64,000 bases of DNA. Source: an uncultured Prevotella sp. Lineage in GTDB: Bacteria > Bacteroidota > Bacteroidia > Bacteroidales > Bacteroidaceae. The position numbers and the translations under genes are program-made. Every line of letters begins with the position of its first letter. The stretch's first letter is position 1. Location: assembly GCA_946404405.1 (NCBI GenBank), contig CAMJDL010000008.1, positions 1 to 64,000 of the forward strand. Reading direction: 5' to 3'. Under the pieces are notes generated by a model. It ran no database searches. It was not told where the DNA came from and saw only the letters and a list, made by a program, of their open reading frames with translations. This document shows positions 9,092 through 20,500 of this stretch, piece after piece.

Positions 9092-9133
9092 CTGCCAATC
9101 TGTCAGTTCTGTTTGTGTTGGCACGGTTTTAGC
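9092..9133 (+). promoter_or_regulatory. Candidate heat-shock control region of groESL: inverted repeat plus -24/-12-like promoter
   Basis: The inverted repeat CTGCCA-ATC-TGTCAG (CTGNCA-N3-TGNCAG) lies at 9092-9106. Twelve bases on, TTGGCACGGTTTTAGC (9118-9133) has GG and GC exactly 10 bases apart, as in sigma-54 promoters (TGGCAC-N5-TTGC), with one mismatch in the -12 part. No TAnnTTTG box occurs between it and groES, which starts 50 bases later. Confidence 0.4.
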
Positions 9134-9183
9134 TGTGATGAGTGCAGAAAGATTAAATTCTAACATTAAATAAAAAAAGTATT

Positions 9184-9456
9184 ATGAACATCAAACCATT
9201 AGGAGACCGCGTGCTGGTAGTGCCTGCACCGGCAGAAGAGAAGATTGGTGGAATTATTATTCCAGACACCGCAAAAGAGAAGCCCCTTCATGGAACTATC
9301 AAGGCCGTTGGTCAGGGTACCAAGGACGAAGAGATGGTGCTGAAGGCTGGCGATGAAGTGCTTTATGGCAAGTACTCTGGTACGGAGCTGGAGTTCGAGG
9401 GTGAGAAGTATCTGATGATGCGTCAGAGCGACGTTCTGGCAGTGATTGAGAAATAA
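9184..9456 (+). CDS. groES: Co-chaperonin GroES
   Basis: Seven-subunit lid of the GroEL folding chamber. 90 residues, standard length. The N-terminus [19 protein letters not shown], the mobile-loop region containing [13 protein letters not shown], and the roof and base elements [15 protein letters not shown] are all conserved. It is followed 70 bases later by groEL in the usual operon order. The spacer between them is made of repeated ATAACG hexamers. Confidence 0.98.
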   Translation: MNIKPLGDRVLVVPAPAEEKIGGIIIPDTAKEKPLHGTIKAVGQGTKDEEMVLKAGDEVLYGKYSGTELEFEGEKYLMMRQSDVLAVIEK

Positions 9457-9463
9457 CAGCGTA

Positions 9464-11158
<1,695 letters not shown>

Positions 11159-11190
11159 ACCTCTGATTTTGTAAACTATAGATAACAAAA

Positions 11191-11225
11191 ATGCGGGTGT
11201 TGGTGTGAAAAACTGACCCCCGCAT
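11191..11225 (+). terminator. Hairpin after groEL (weak terminator)
   Basis: ATGCGGG and CCCGCAT pair around a 20-base loop. No U-run follows, so termination may be incomplete or the hairpin may mainly protect the 3' end. Confidence 0.45.
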
Positions 11226-11266
11226 TGATATAAATCAAAATCGGTATCAGTTTCTTGAAAAATTGC

Positions 11267-11297
11267 TTGCACAGTGCAGAAAAAGTTCATACCTTTG
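11267..11297 (+). promoter_or_regulatory. Promoter of a candidate small RNA
   Basis: TTG (11267-11269), 20 bases, TACCTTTG (11290-11297): a perfect consensus promoter after groEL. Transcription would start near 11304, and no start codon opens a frame before the terminator at 11398-11434. Confidence 0.65.
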
Positions 11298-11303
11298 CAC
11301 CGT

Positions 11304-11434
11304 CGAAAGTTTATAACTATTCGAGTGTGTTGTAGTTTATTAACAAGAGATATTTTTTTGATTTGTTTTAGTAGATTAGTTTTTAAGTAGTTTGTTTAAA
11401 AATCGGCTGTCGTGATGACAATCGATTTTTTTTT
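11304..11434 (+). ncRNA. Candidate small RNA downstream of groEL (about 130 nt)
   Basis: The stretch is bounded by a consensus promoter (11267-11297) and an intrinsic terminator with a long T-run (11398-11434), and has no ORF. The next gene has its own promoter directly after the terminator (11443-11473), so this unit is not simply that gene's leader. The RNA is A/U-rich and mostly unstructured except for the terminator hairpin, as in many trans-acting bacterial sRNAs. No known RNA family is recognised; the call is an inference from the promoter-terminator pair. Confidence 0.5.
11398..11434 (+). terminator. Intrinsic terminator of the candidate small RNA
   Basis: AAAATCGG pairs with TCGATTTT (one G-U) and TGTC with GACA around the loop GTGAT, with a single C-A mismatch. 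A run of nine T bases follows. Confidence 0.7.
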
Positions 11435-11442
11435 GTTATTAT

Positions 11443-11473
11443 TTGGTTTTTCTCTCACTTATTCGTATCTTTG
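11443..11473 (+). promoter_or_regulatory. Promoter of the secreted glycosidase-like gene
   Basis: TTG (11443-11445), 20 bases, TATCTTTG (11466-11473). It fixes the start of the following gene at the ATG at 11496, because the upstream part of the open frame lies before the promoter. Confidence 0.7.
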
Positions 11474-11495
11474 CAAGCGCAAAAGAAGCGTAATA

Positions 11496-14435
11496 ATGAA
11501 GTGCAATATAATTATAAATAAGGTGAAGCGTTGGACAAAGGGAGTGATGCCACTCTGTTTACTGACTTTTCTCCCCATTCATATTGTGTCACAGAACTAT
11601 CGTCCTTCGGGGCAGGCTTTTGTCTGTTCCAACGGACAGAATCGCTATACGCGTGCCTTGTATGGCAGTCATACGGAATGGCGCGTAGAGACCAGCGACC
11701 GTCCTGTGTTTGCACTTTATAAGAAGAACAACAACCGTAATATCCGTCTGCGCGTCAATAACGTTGCCCTCGACTCTACCTCACAGTGTGATGCCAGTTA
11801 TGAGGCAGGCATGCGTAGTTATATTGTTCGCGACAAACGCTGGGGCAATGGCGCTATTGTCCGCATAAAAGTAGTGGCTTCGCAGACCACAGAGCGTGCC
11901 TTGTGGCGTATTCAGAGTGCGGGTTTTAAAAGCAATCCGCAGTTGCAGGTTGTTGTAAGTAACATCAAGAAACCCAAACTCCATCGTAATGGCGACATCG
12001 GTGTGGATGCTGCCGATGCTTTTGAGGCTGACGGTAAGAAACCCGTACAGGTGTTGGGCGAGACGATGACTGACGCCTGTTATATTGCTGCTGAAGGCCA
12101 GACGTTGAAACTTTTGGACGATGACGAGGGTGAACAACTCTTTGAGGCTGACGAGAAAGCCATGAAACAGCTGGCTGGTCGCGTCACGTTCCATACCCCC
12201 GATCCTTATATCAACACGTTAGGCGGTGCATTGGTAGTGGCTGCCGATGGCGACTGGGACGGCGAGACGTGGCTTCATGGCTGTATCGGTTGGCGTATGC
12301 CGTTGGCAGGTTGGCGTGCCGGTTATCTGGGCGATGTGCTGGGTTGGAACGACCGTGCCAAATCCCATTTCGACGCATACGCCAAGAGTCAGGTGAAGAA
12401 TGTGTCGGCTGACATCCCGCATCCTACGCAGGACCCCAAGCAGCAGATGGCACGTTCGGAGAAGCGCTGGCATACGCAGATGTATTCCGACGGCTATATT
12501 TGTCGTAATCCGAACCGCTATGACCAGATGCACCATTACGACATGAATCTCAACTACATCGACGAGTTGTTGTGGCACTTCCAGTATGATGCCGACAAGG
12601 TGTATCTCAAGAAGATGTGGCCCGTGTTGAAGAGTCATCTGGCGTGGGAAAAACGTAATTTCGACCCTGATGGCGACCATCTGTACGATGCGTATTGTTG
12701 TATTTGGGCCAGCGATGCGTTGTACTATAGCGGTGGCGCTGTGACCCATTCGTCGGCTTACAACTACCGTGGCAACCGTTTGGCAGCCCGTATAGCCCAA
12801 ATACTTGGCGAAGACCCGCAGCCGTATCGGACGGAGGCAGACGCCATTTTGAAGGCCATGAACGACCGCTTGTGGCTGAAAGACAAGGGCCATTGGGCAG
12901 AATATCAGGACCTGATGGGATTGAAACGTGTCCACGAGAGTGCTGCCGTCTGGAGCATCTACACGCCTATCGATTGTGGCGCATGCAGTGCGCAACAGGC
13001 TTATCAGGCTACGAAGTATATCGATCGTGAGATACCGCATATTGCTGTTGCCAATACTGGGCTCCATACCATTGCCACCTCGAACTGGCTGCCATACTCG
13101 TGGAGCATCAACAATGTCGCTGCTGCCGAGGTGATGCATACCGCGCTGGCCTATTTCGTGGCAGGGCGTTCGGAAGAGGCCTTCCGACTGATGAAAGCCA
13201 ATATTCTTGACCAGATGTACTACGGTCGTTCGCCAGGTAACTTCGGACAAATCAGTAAGTACGATGCCGCGCGAGGCGAGTGCTATCGCGATTTTGGCGA
13301 CTGTATCGGCATCTCCGCACGTACGTTGATTCAGGGCTTGTTTGGTATCCAGCCGCGTGCCCTCTTCGGCGACTGCGTGCTGCAGCCCGGTTTCCCTGAG
13401 TCGTGGGATTCTGCCTCTGTCCACACGCCGTATATTGACTATCGTTTCCGTCGCAACGGCGGTGAGCTTGTGTTTGATGTCACCCAGCGCTTTGCCCAGC
13501 CTTTGAAGATAGTGCTCCGTCTGAATCTTGGTTTGGGGCAGTTCCTGGATGTTCAGGGAAATGCCGATGCCCATCAGGTCATACGTGTCAAAGCGCCTGT
13601 CAAGTTGCCGGAAGTCACCATGACGTGGGTTTACGAGATGCCTTCCGATGAACCTGCCAACGGACTTGAAGAACCGGAGGCTGGTGCTAAATATAATAAG
13701 GTAGCCATTGACAAACTGCTCAATGCCAATGTGGCAGACATCTTCAAAAACGAGTATCGCTCGCCGCGTCCGCCTTATACGACGCTGCAGATTCCGTTGC
13801 AAGGGGTGGGCGAGTGGTGTCATCCGCAGACGCGTCCTGATATTAACGACTCCGTGTTCCGCTCGCTGATAGTCAAGGACGAGCGTACCATTGTTGGTAT
13901 TCCTTTCCGTACGCCAGCACAGGGACAGAACATCATCTATACCTCGTTGTGGGACAACTTTCCCGATTCCGTCAGCATCCCCATCAACAGCTCGGCTTCG
14001 AAGGCTTGGCTTCTGATGGCTGGCTCTACCAATCACATGCAGTGCCGTATTGCCAACGGTATCGTAGTTGCACAGTATAAGGACGGCACGTCCGACACGC
14101 TGCAACTGGTCAATCCCGACAACTGGTGCCCCATCGAACGCGACTACTATGTCGATGGCAAGGCTTTCTGTGCCCTGTCGCCCAGACCATACCGTATTGC
14201 GTTGTCTGCTGAGGTCGTCAGTCGTGACCTTTGGACAGCCATGAAACTTCCCAAGGCTACTGCTCAGGGTGGAGAGTTAGGACCTAAGAGTGCCGATGGA
14301 GGTGAGATTCCCGGTGGCGCAGCCCAGCTGTTGTGTTTGCCCCTTGACCCGAAGAAGAAGGTCGTCTCGCTCACTTTGCGCACCCTTAGCAACGATGTCG
14401 TCATCGGTTTGATGGCTGTTACGCTGCAGCGATAA
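11496..14435 (+). CDS. Large secreted glycosidase-like protein (DUF4450-like, six-hairpin fold suspected)
   Basis: 979 residues with an N-terminal signal-like segment (GVMPLCLLTFLPIHIVSQ). The central part (about residues 330-620) is rich in paired helices with motifs such as MHHYDMNLNYIDELLWHF, LPYSWSINNVAAAEVMH and YRDFGDCIGISARTLIQG, resembling (alpha/alpha)6 glycosidases; a beta-rich domain precedes it and another follows. It resembles Bacteroides proteins annotated as DUF4450, from memory. Substrate and activity cannot be read. A long shadow frame exists on the other strand (12219-14105). Confidence 0.6.
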   Translation: MKCNIIINKVKRWTKGVMPLCLLTFLPIHIVSQNYRPSGQAFVCSNGQNRYTRALYGSHTEWRVETSDRPVFALYKKNNNRNIRLRVNNVALDSTSQCDASYEAGMRSYIVRDKRWGNGAIVRIKVVASQTTERALWRIQSAGFKSNPQLQVVVSNIKKPKLHRNGDIGVDAADAFEADGKKPVQVLGETMTDACYIAAEGQTLKLLDDDEGEQLFEADEKAMKQLAGRVTFHTPDPYINTLGGALVVAADGDWDGETWLHGCIGWRMPLAGWRAGYLGDVLGWNDRAKSHFDAYAKSQVKNVSADIPHPTQDPKQQMARSEKRWHTQMYSDGYICRNPNRYDQMHHYDMNLNYIDELLWHFQYDADKVYLKKMWPVLKSHLAWEKRNFDPDGDHLYDAYCCIWASDALYYSGGAVTHSSAYNYRGNRLAARIAQILGEDPQPYRTEADAILKAMNDRLWLKDKGHWAEYQDLMGLKRVHESAAVWSIYTPIDCGACSAQQAYQATKYIDREIPHIAVANTGLHTIATSNWLPYSWSINNVAAAEVMHTALAYFVAGRSEEAFRLMKANILDQMYYGRSPGNFGQISKYDAARGECYRDFGDCIGISARTLIQGLFGIQPRALFGDCVLQPGFPESWDSASVHTPYIDYRFRRNGGELVFDVTQRFAQPLKIVLRLNLGLGQFLDVQGNADAHQVIRVKAPVKLPEVTMTWVYEMPSDEPANGLEEPEAGAKYNKVAIDKLLNANVADIFKNEYRSPRPPYTTLQIPLQGVGEWCHPQTRPDINDSVFRSLIVKDERTIVGIPFRTPAQGQNIIYTSLWDNFPDSVSIPINSSASKAWLLMAGSTNHMQCRIANGIVVAQYKDGTSDTLQLVNPDNWCPIERDYYVDGKAFCALSPRPYRIALSAEVVSRDLWTAMKLPKATAQGGELGPKSADGGEIPGGAAQLLCLPLDPKKKVVSLTLRTLSNDVVIGLMAVTLQR

Positions 14436-14508
14436 ACGTAAAAGTTAAAAAATCCTATGCGGTAGCAATTTTTTCACTTTTCGCTCATCACTTTTCACTT
14501 TCTTTTTG

Positions 14509-14516
14509 TAACTTTG
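14509..14516 (+). promoter_or_regulatory. -7 box upstream of the isomerase gene
   Basis: TAACTTTG, 43 bases before the ATG at 14559. The region upstream is CTTTTCACTTTTCG-type low-complexity spacer with no clear -33 element. Confidence 0.5.
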
Positions 14517-14558
14517 CATCCGTATCTGACTAAACATTACTTTATATAACATTATTTT

Positions 14559-16055
14559 ATGAACAACGTACCTGTAATTAAGATTGGAATCGTCGCCGTA
14601 TCTCGCGACTGTTTCCCTGAGTCATTGGCTGTTAACCGTCGTAAGGCTGTTATCGCTGCGTATGAAAAGAAGTTCGGTAAGGACGGTATCTACGAGTGTC
14701 CTATCTGCATCGTTGAGAGTGAGATTCACGCTCAGCAGGCTCTTGAGGATATCAAGAAGGCTGGCTGTAACGCTCTGTGTGTTTACCTTGGCAACTTCGG
14801 TCCTGAGATTTCTGAGACCATGTTGGCCGACTGGTTCCAGGGCCCCGCTATGTTCTGCGCTGCTGCTGAGGAGACTCAGAATGACCTGATCGATGGTCGT
14901 GGCGATGCTTACTGCGGTATGCTGAACGCTAGCCAGGCTCTGAGCCTGCGCAAGACTCGTGCATATATTCCTGAGGAGCCCGTAGGCGATGCAGCTCAGT
15001 GCGCTGAGATGATTCACGAGTTCCTGCCTATCGCCCGCGCTATCGTAGGTCTGCAGAACCTGAAGATCATCAGCTTCGGTCCTCGTCCTAACAACTTCCT
15101 GGCTTGTAACGCTCCTATCCGTGCCCTGTATGATCTCGACGTTGAGATTGAGGAGAACTCAGAGCTCGACCTGCTCGAAGCTTTCCAGAAGCATCAGGGC
15201 GACCCACGCATCGACGACGTCGTGAAGGAAATGGCTGCTGAGCTCGGTCACGGTAACAAAATTCCTCAGGTGCTGCCTAAGCTCGCTCAGTATGAGCTGA
15301 CGCTGACTGACTGGATTGAGGCTCACAAGGGCTCACGTCAGTTCGTCGCTATGGCCAACAAGTGCTGGCCTGCATTCCAGACCATGTTTGGTTTCGTACC
15401 TTGCTACGTTAACAGCCGTCTGACAAGCCGTGGTATCCCCGTAGCTTGTGAGGTTGATATCTATGGCGCTCTGTCTGAGTACATCGGAACATGTATCTCT
15501 CAGGATGCTGTTACCCTGCTCGACATCAACAACACCGTACCTACCGATATGTACGAGGAGAGCATCAAGGGCAAGAAGTTTGCTTGCGACACCTATACGG
15601 AGAAGGAAATCTTCATGGGCTTCCACTGTGGTAACACCGCTTCAAGCAAGGTTTGCAACTGCCAGATGTGCTTCCAGCGCATTATGGCCCGCGCTCTGCC
15701 TGTTGAGGTTACCAACGGTACCCTCGAGGGTGACATCCAGCCAGGTCTGGCTACAGTTTATCGTCTGCAGTCTACTGCTGACACCAAGCTCCGTGCTTAC
15801 ATCGCTCAGGGCGAGGTTATTCCTGTAGCTACACGCTCATTCGGTTCTATCGGTATCTTCGGTATCAAGAACATGAGCCGCTTCTATCGTCACGTCCTCA
15901 TCGAGAAGCACTACCCACACCACTGCGCCGTTATGTTCGGCCATCAGGGTAAGTATCTCTGGGAAGTTCTCAAGTACATGGGTATCCCCGTTGACGAGAT
16001 TGACTACAATTTCCCGAAGGGTAACTTCTATCCCACCGAGAATCCTTTCGCATAA
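14559..16055 (+). CDS. L-fucose/L-arabinose isomerase family protein
   Basis: 498 residues with the fold and metal-site arrangement of L-fucose/arabinose isomerases. The three expected Mn2+ ligands are visible: Glu in ACEVDIYGAL, Asp in TLLDINNTVP and His in GFHCGNTASSK. The N-terminal half (NVPVIKIGIVAVSRDCFPE...) is the substrate-recognition domain. No fucose kinase, aldolase or permease gene is next to it, so the sugar is uncertain. Strong codon bias suggests high expression. A very strong terminator follows. Confidence 0.8.
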   Translation: MNNVPVIKIGIVAVSRDCFPESLAVNRRKAVIAAYEKKFGKDGIYECPICIVESEIHAQQALEDIKKAGCNALCVYLGNFGPEISETMLADWFQGPAMFCAAAEETQNDLIDGRGDAYCGMLNASQALSLRKTRAYIPEEPVGDAAQCAEMIHEFLPIARAIVGLQNLKIISFGPRPNNFLACNAPIRALYDLDVEIEENSELDLLEAFQKHQGDPRIDDVVKEMAAELGHGNKIPQVLPKLAQYELTLTDWIEAHKGSRQFVAMANKCWPAFQTMFGFVPCYVNSRLTSRGIPVACEVDIYGALSEYIGTCISQDAVTLLDINNTVPTDMYEESIKGKKFACDTYTEKEIFMGFHCGNTASSKVCNCQMCFQRIMARALPVEVTNGTLEGDIQPGLATVYRLQSTADTKLRAYIAQGEVIPVATRSFGSIGIFGIKNMSRFYRHVLIEKHYPHHCAVMFGHQGKYLWEVLKYMGIPVDEIDYNFPKGNFYPTENPFA

Positions 16056-16080
16056 TAAGCGATTAATAAATCTTAATATT

Positions 16081-16114
16081 AATGGGGGTGTGCCATTTTT
16101 GACACACCCCCATT
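16081..16114 (+). terminator. Strong intrinsic terminator
   Basis: AATGGGGGTGTG pairs perfectly with CACACCCCCATT (12 bp) around a 10-base loop; the right arm runs into TTTTATTA. It may also stop the converging leftward operon. Confidence 0.9.
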
Positions 16115-16138
16115 TTATTAAATAAGGTAAATCTCCAT

Positions 16139-16285
16139 TTACTCAGGATTTACGTTCCCAGTTTCATCTATGCCACCATATACGATGTTATAGTTCGAAC
16201 TATTTACGCCGCTACCAGCCAATAGTTTCATGTCTTCACACACCACTACAATCATAGTAGGGCTCATATATTCCTTTTTATTCAT
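16139..16285 (-). CDS. 48-residue peptide, translationally coupled to the upstream surface-protein gene
   Basis: A short open frame on the minus strand. The start ATG overlaps the stop of the preceding cohesin-like protein gene in the arrangement ATGA, so translation is probably coupled. The product begins MNKKEYMSPTMIVVVCEDMK and continues LLAGSGVNSSNY to an acidic end. It resembles, from memory, the many short Prevotella/Bacteroides peptides of pattern 'KK.Y.KP.M.VV......LLA.S', which have no agreed function. It has no signal peptide; the Ala-Gly-Ser-Gly after LL could be a processing site, which is speculation. Confidence 0.6.
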   Translation of the reverse strand: MNKKEYMSPTMIVVVCEDMKLLAGSGVNSSNYNIVYGGIDETGNVNPE

Positions 16286-17472
16286 TTCACTACAATTTTT
16301 TTGTTGTTCAAAATATATAATCCTTTATTAGGACTTGCAACTTTACGACCTTGTAGGTCGTAGTAATTACCATCATTCTTCATCCTCTCATTTATTTTCA
16401 TTTCATTGATACTCGTTGTATTCATGTAAGAAATGAATAACGGAGCGGAAGATGCTACTGAGGCTAGAACATCTTCAAAATCGAAATAGGCGCGGAATGC
16501 CTTGATGGTTGTCAAACCTTTTGAATACCACAATTTGTTGTCTGCTAAGAAGATTTGATTATCTGCTAGCGTCAAGCCTGCATGCAGTGTTCCATTAAAC
16601 GTTCCAAAAATGACTTTCTTTGTTCCCGTCTTTCCGTTGTTATACTCAGTGTAAGCTTCATCCTCATCTGAAGAAATGTCCACTCCGTTAACAGTAAAAT
16701 TAGTAATGTCTGATGAAACCTTGATTATATACGGATGATTAGCCTCAATAGCCGTTGCACTTGTAAACACAACATTTATGCCTGTGATATTCTCTAGAGC
16801 ATCTTCCTGTGTATCATATCTCACGAAATCACCCAATAAGACGTCATCACCGAAGGCTGTCTTCACTTGAGCTTCAGACATGCTGAATGGTAGACATATT
16901 GTGTTCCAATTGCCAGCGCTAATGGTACGTAACACTCGTACATTTACGTCTGTAGCGTCTGTAGGAACTGTCGTCGAGTTTTCATCTAATACAATAGTGT
17001 GTGCACTAACAACATGCACCTGGAAAGTCACGTCTGCTGCATAGTCTTTATCAGATGTCCCGTATTCAAACATAGTCCCCTTCAAAGTGACATCATAATC
17101 TCCTAAAGGTTGATCAGCATCAACAGTAAAACTAACAGTAACTAGATTATCGACGGAAGTACCAGGAATTGCATTGCTAGATGCAAAAGGAATGGTTGCG
17201 AGTCCCGCACCATCAACTTCGCCAACGACTGCAGAAGCACCTGTCCATGAAGAAGATATGGTATAGGCACCTGTTGTCGTAAATCCCGTAGCAGGAAACT
17301 GAGCATAGATAGTCATAGCTGTGTAAGTGTCAGCTTTTCCTTCCGACAAATTCACGCTGAATGAAACCGTTTCACCTGGAACGGCCTCCACGTCTGGAAC
17401 CGTTACATTTTGAGCTATTACGCTCTCGCCTATGGCAAACAAGGCGAACATTAACAATTTTAGTTTTCTCAT
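16282..17472 (-). CDS. Secreted cohesin-like protein with C-terminal sorting-type tail
   Basis: 396 residues. Signal peptide MRKLKLLMFALFAIGESVIA is followed by a beta-sandwich (about residues 22-155) whose pattern VPDVEAVPGETVSFSVNL and LGDYDVTLKG resembles cohesin-type domains. A second region starts SAGNWNTICLPFSMSE, a phrase typical of Prevotella secreted proteins. The C-terminus YYDLQGRKVASPNKGLYILN with KKIVVK is a T9SS/Por-type tail. It is the third gene of the LRR operon, 41 bases after the dockerin-bearing LRR protein, so a partner role is plausible but inferred. Confidence 0.65.
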   Translation of the reverse strand: MRKLKLLMFALFAIGESVIAQNVTVPDVEAVPGETVSFSVNLSEGKADTYTAMTIYAQFPATGFTTTGAYTISSSWTGASAVVGEVDGAGLATIPFASSNAIPGTSVDNLVTVSFTVDADQPLGDYDVTLKGTMFEYGTSDKDYAADVTFQVHVVSAHTIVLDENSTTVPTDATDVNVRVLRTISAGNWNTICLPFSMSEAQVKTAFGDDVLLGDFVRYDTQEDALENITGINVVFTSATAIEANHPYIIKVSSDITNFTVNGVDISSDEDEAYTEYNNGKTGTKKVIFGTFNGTLHAGLTLADNQIFLADNKLWYSKGLTTIKAFRAYFDFEDVLASVASSAPLFISYMNTTSINEMKINERMKNDGNYYDLQGRKVASPNKGLYILNNKKIVVK

Positions 17473-17513
17473 TTTTGAATGATTTAAAATTAATAATAGT
17501 TATGTTTAAATAA

Positions 17514-20500
17514 TTACCAACTAATCTTTTTTGCTACATATTGTAGGATAAGTGATGCGTCTTGAGCAGTTACCTGTCCGTCACCATTTACATCGGCAGC
17601 CTCATAGATAACACCTTCAGTTCCAGAATTGATTTTCTTAGCCACGATTTGCAAAACTAGTGACGCGTCTTGGGCGGTAATTGTGCCATCACTATTCACG
17701 TCACCTTTAGTTATGTCATTTATTATTAATTCTGAAACAGCATTTATTGGAGTTCGTGTTTCAAAAGAATCTGTAGCCATATTCACATCTTCTATTGCTG
17801 TTTCATATTTGCCAAGATCAATATCGGATGCAACGTTAATTCTAATATTCATGACAGCCCCATTGTTTCCTATTATGGGATTCCCATCTAAAGAAAATAA
17901 TACAAAAAGATAACAGTTGTCCGTGTCAGGATCTTTATGCCCCATTACTGTAAAACCTTCAGTCCTGTTTGTCAACGAAACAACAGGCTCTCCGTCTTCT
18001 TCTACCAAAGAAACACCATTTGGTAACATCAATTTATACTGTATACCAGATATCACCTCTTCGTTATTAAGAATAATCGGCAAATCTACCTGTGATCCAT
18101 AACTTGTTGTAACATCACCAACAGAGATAGGACTAACTTCTATGATTTGTGCGAACCTCTGCCAAATGCCTATTTCCTCGTAACGACTCTTAGTGCCTGC
18201 AGGTACAAACAGTACGGAATTTGAAGTAATATCTTCAAAAGTCTTTGCGTCTGTCTGAATATCAGAAGGGTTCCTCCATAATACATTTATTGATTGCAGA
18301 TTGCTACAATATTTGAAAGCATTGGCTATATTAGTAATGCTTTTAGGCAATATTACAGTAGTTAGTCCCGTACAGTCAGAAAATGCATCTTTACAAATAG
18401 TCGTTATACCTTCAGAAATACGAAGAGAACTTATTGCTTTTCCAGAAAATGCATTTTCACCAATACTCTTTATAAAAAATGATGTACCATCATCACCATT
18501 TACTTTTGAAGGGATGGTCAGATTGCCTGTTATAGTTCCTGCTTCATATAGCTGAACTTCTAAAGGCTTAAGATTTGTCACTATGAAGCTACATGTTGTG
18601 TTATTTACATTTGCCCTAAAAATGCCTCCAAGTTTAACCTCATTTTCTTTGATGGCCGTAAACGTGTTCCACACATTATTATTCTGATAGACGGACTTAC
18701 AGCTATATGGGACATATAGAGTTGCATTAGCTACTACATCAGCAAAAACATTTGAATTGATAGATATAGGAGTCGAGTTCTCAGCAGTCACAACAGTTAA
18801 TTTGGAACAACCTTTAAAAGCGTATTCACCAATGCTTGTGGTTGCATCTGGAATTACAATAGAAGATAGAGCACAATTTTGAAAGGCATACTTGCCTATA
18901 GTTTGTAAGTTATCTGGCATTTGAATACTTGTTAAATTGTTACAGCCATAAAAAGCATATTGATCGATTCTTGTAATACTGTTGGGAAGGCTGATTGTTG
19001 TCAACGATTTACACCCAGAAAAGGCATATTCAGTTATTTGTTTTACACCTTCAGGTATTGTTATAGATGTCAAGGAAGTGCAATTTGAGAAACAACAAAT
19101 ATACTGTAGCTGTCCTAGAATTGTAACCGTTTTCAATGATGTACACCCTGCAAATCCGTTATGTTTAATCTCTGTTGTGCTTGCTGGAATTACAACTTCT
19201 TTTAAGGAACTACACCCAGAGAACGCTTGTATGCTTATCAAATTAATGCCTTCACTAAGAGTTAGTGTCGATATATGTGAACATCCGTAGAAGGCATTCC
19301 ATCCAACAGAATAAACACTTCCTATTTTAACTGAACGCAAGTTGGAACATTCATAAAATGCATAATCGCCAACACTTCCTGCACTATTAGGGATTTCTAT
19401 AGATTCCAATGAAGAACATTGGTAAAATGCGTATTGTCCGATTCCTGTTACAGCATTTCCAAGTAGAGCACTCTCCAAACTGGAACATTTGTAAAATGCA
19501 TATTCGCCTACAGAAACTGGACAGTTATTAAAATCTATCGATTGTAATGAAGTACATTCGTAAAAAGCTTCATTACCAATGCTTGTCAATCCATTACCAA
19601 ATTCAACGTTTTCCAGATTTGAACATTTATAAAATTCTCCTTCGGCTATGGTGTTTACCGTATTGCCGTATCTAACAGATGTTAGGCTTGTAAGCCCTTT
19701 AAAAGGTTTGGGCACTGTACAAATAATATTCCTACCTATATAGACTTCAGATAATTCGGGGGTCGATGACAAATAGAACAATCCCTTATAACTTGAGCCA
19801 AAAGTAAGAGAGGCATTATATCCCAACGTAAGATCATCAGTACCATCTTCTAATACTACACTATTTAGGCTACATCCTGTAAAAGCGTCGTCTTCGATAC
19901 TTAATACTTTCCCTGGTATGGAAATACTTGTGATACCACTACAACCGAAAAAAGCGCAATTTTTTATATATTGTAGATTTGATGGGAGTGTAATGGATGT
20001 AATACTGGAACAGCCCTCGAAAGCACTTTTCCCTATATATGTCACAGTTTCAGGAAGAGTAATATTATTAAGTTTTGAGCAATTCTTAAAGGCATTATTT
20101 CCAATATTAGTCAAATTACAATCCATTGTTACAGATTCCAAATTCGTACAATCTGAAAACGAATCACTTCCTATAGTTTGCAAACTGTTCGGCAATTCAA
20201 TAGATGTTAATGCAATACAACCGGCGAATGATCCACTAATTGATGTTAGATCTTTTCCGAATTCAATAGACTTTAAACTTGTACAATTTTCAAAAGCCGA
20301 ACCTAAATATTGTACTCCATTTGGTATTTTGACTGATTCTATGGATGTACAATTAGAAAATGCATGGCTATTAATCATCGTGACAGTTTCGGGGATATTT
20401 ATAGTTGTTATTAATGAACAATCTTTAAATGCATTTTGTCCTATCTGAATAACACTATATGTATTGCCATTATAGCTAACCTCGGCAGGAATGGTAACTT

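Noticed and set aside
12219..14105. 628-residue open frame on the minus strand
   Set aside because: It lies wholly antisense to the large secreted protein, has no family motif, and such long shadow frames are common opposite G/C-rich codon positions.
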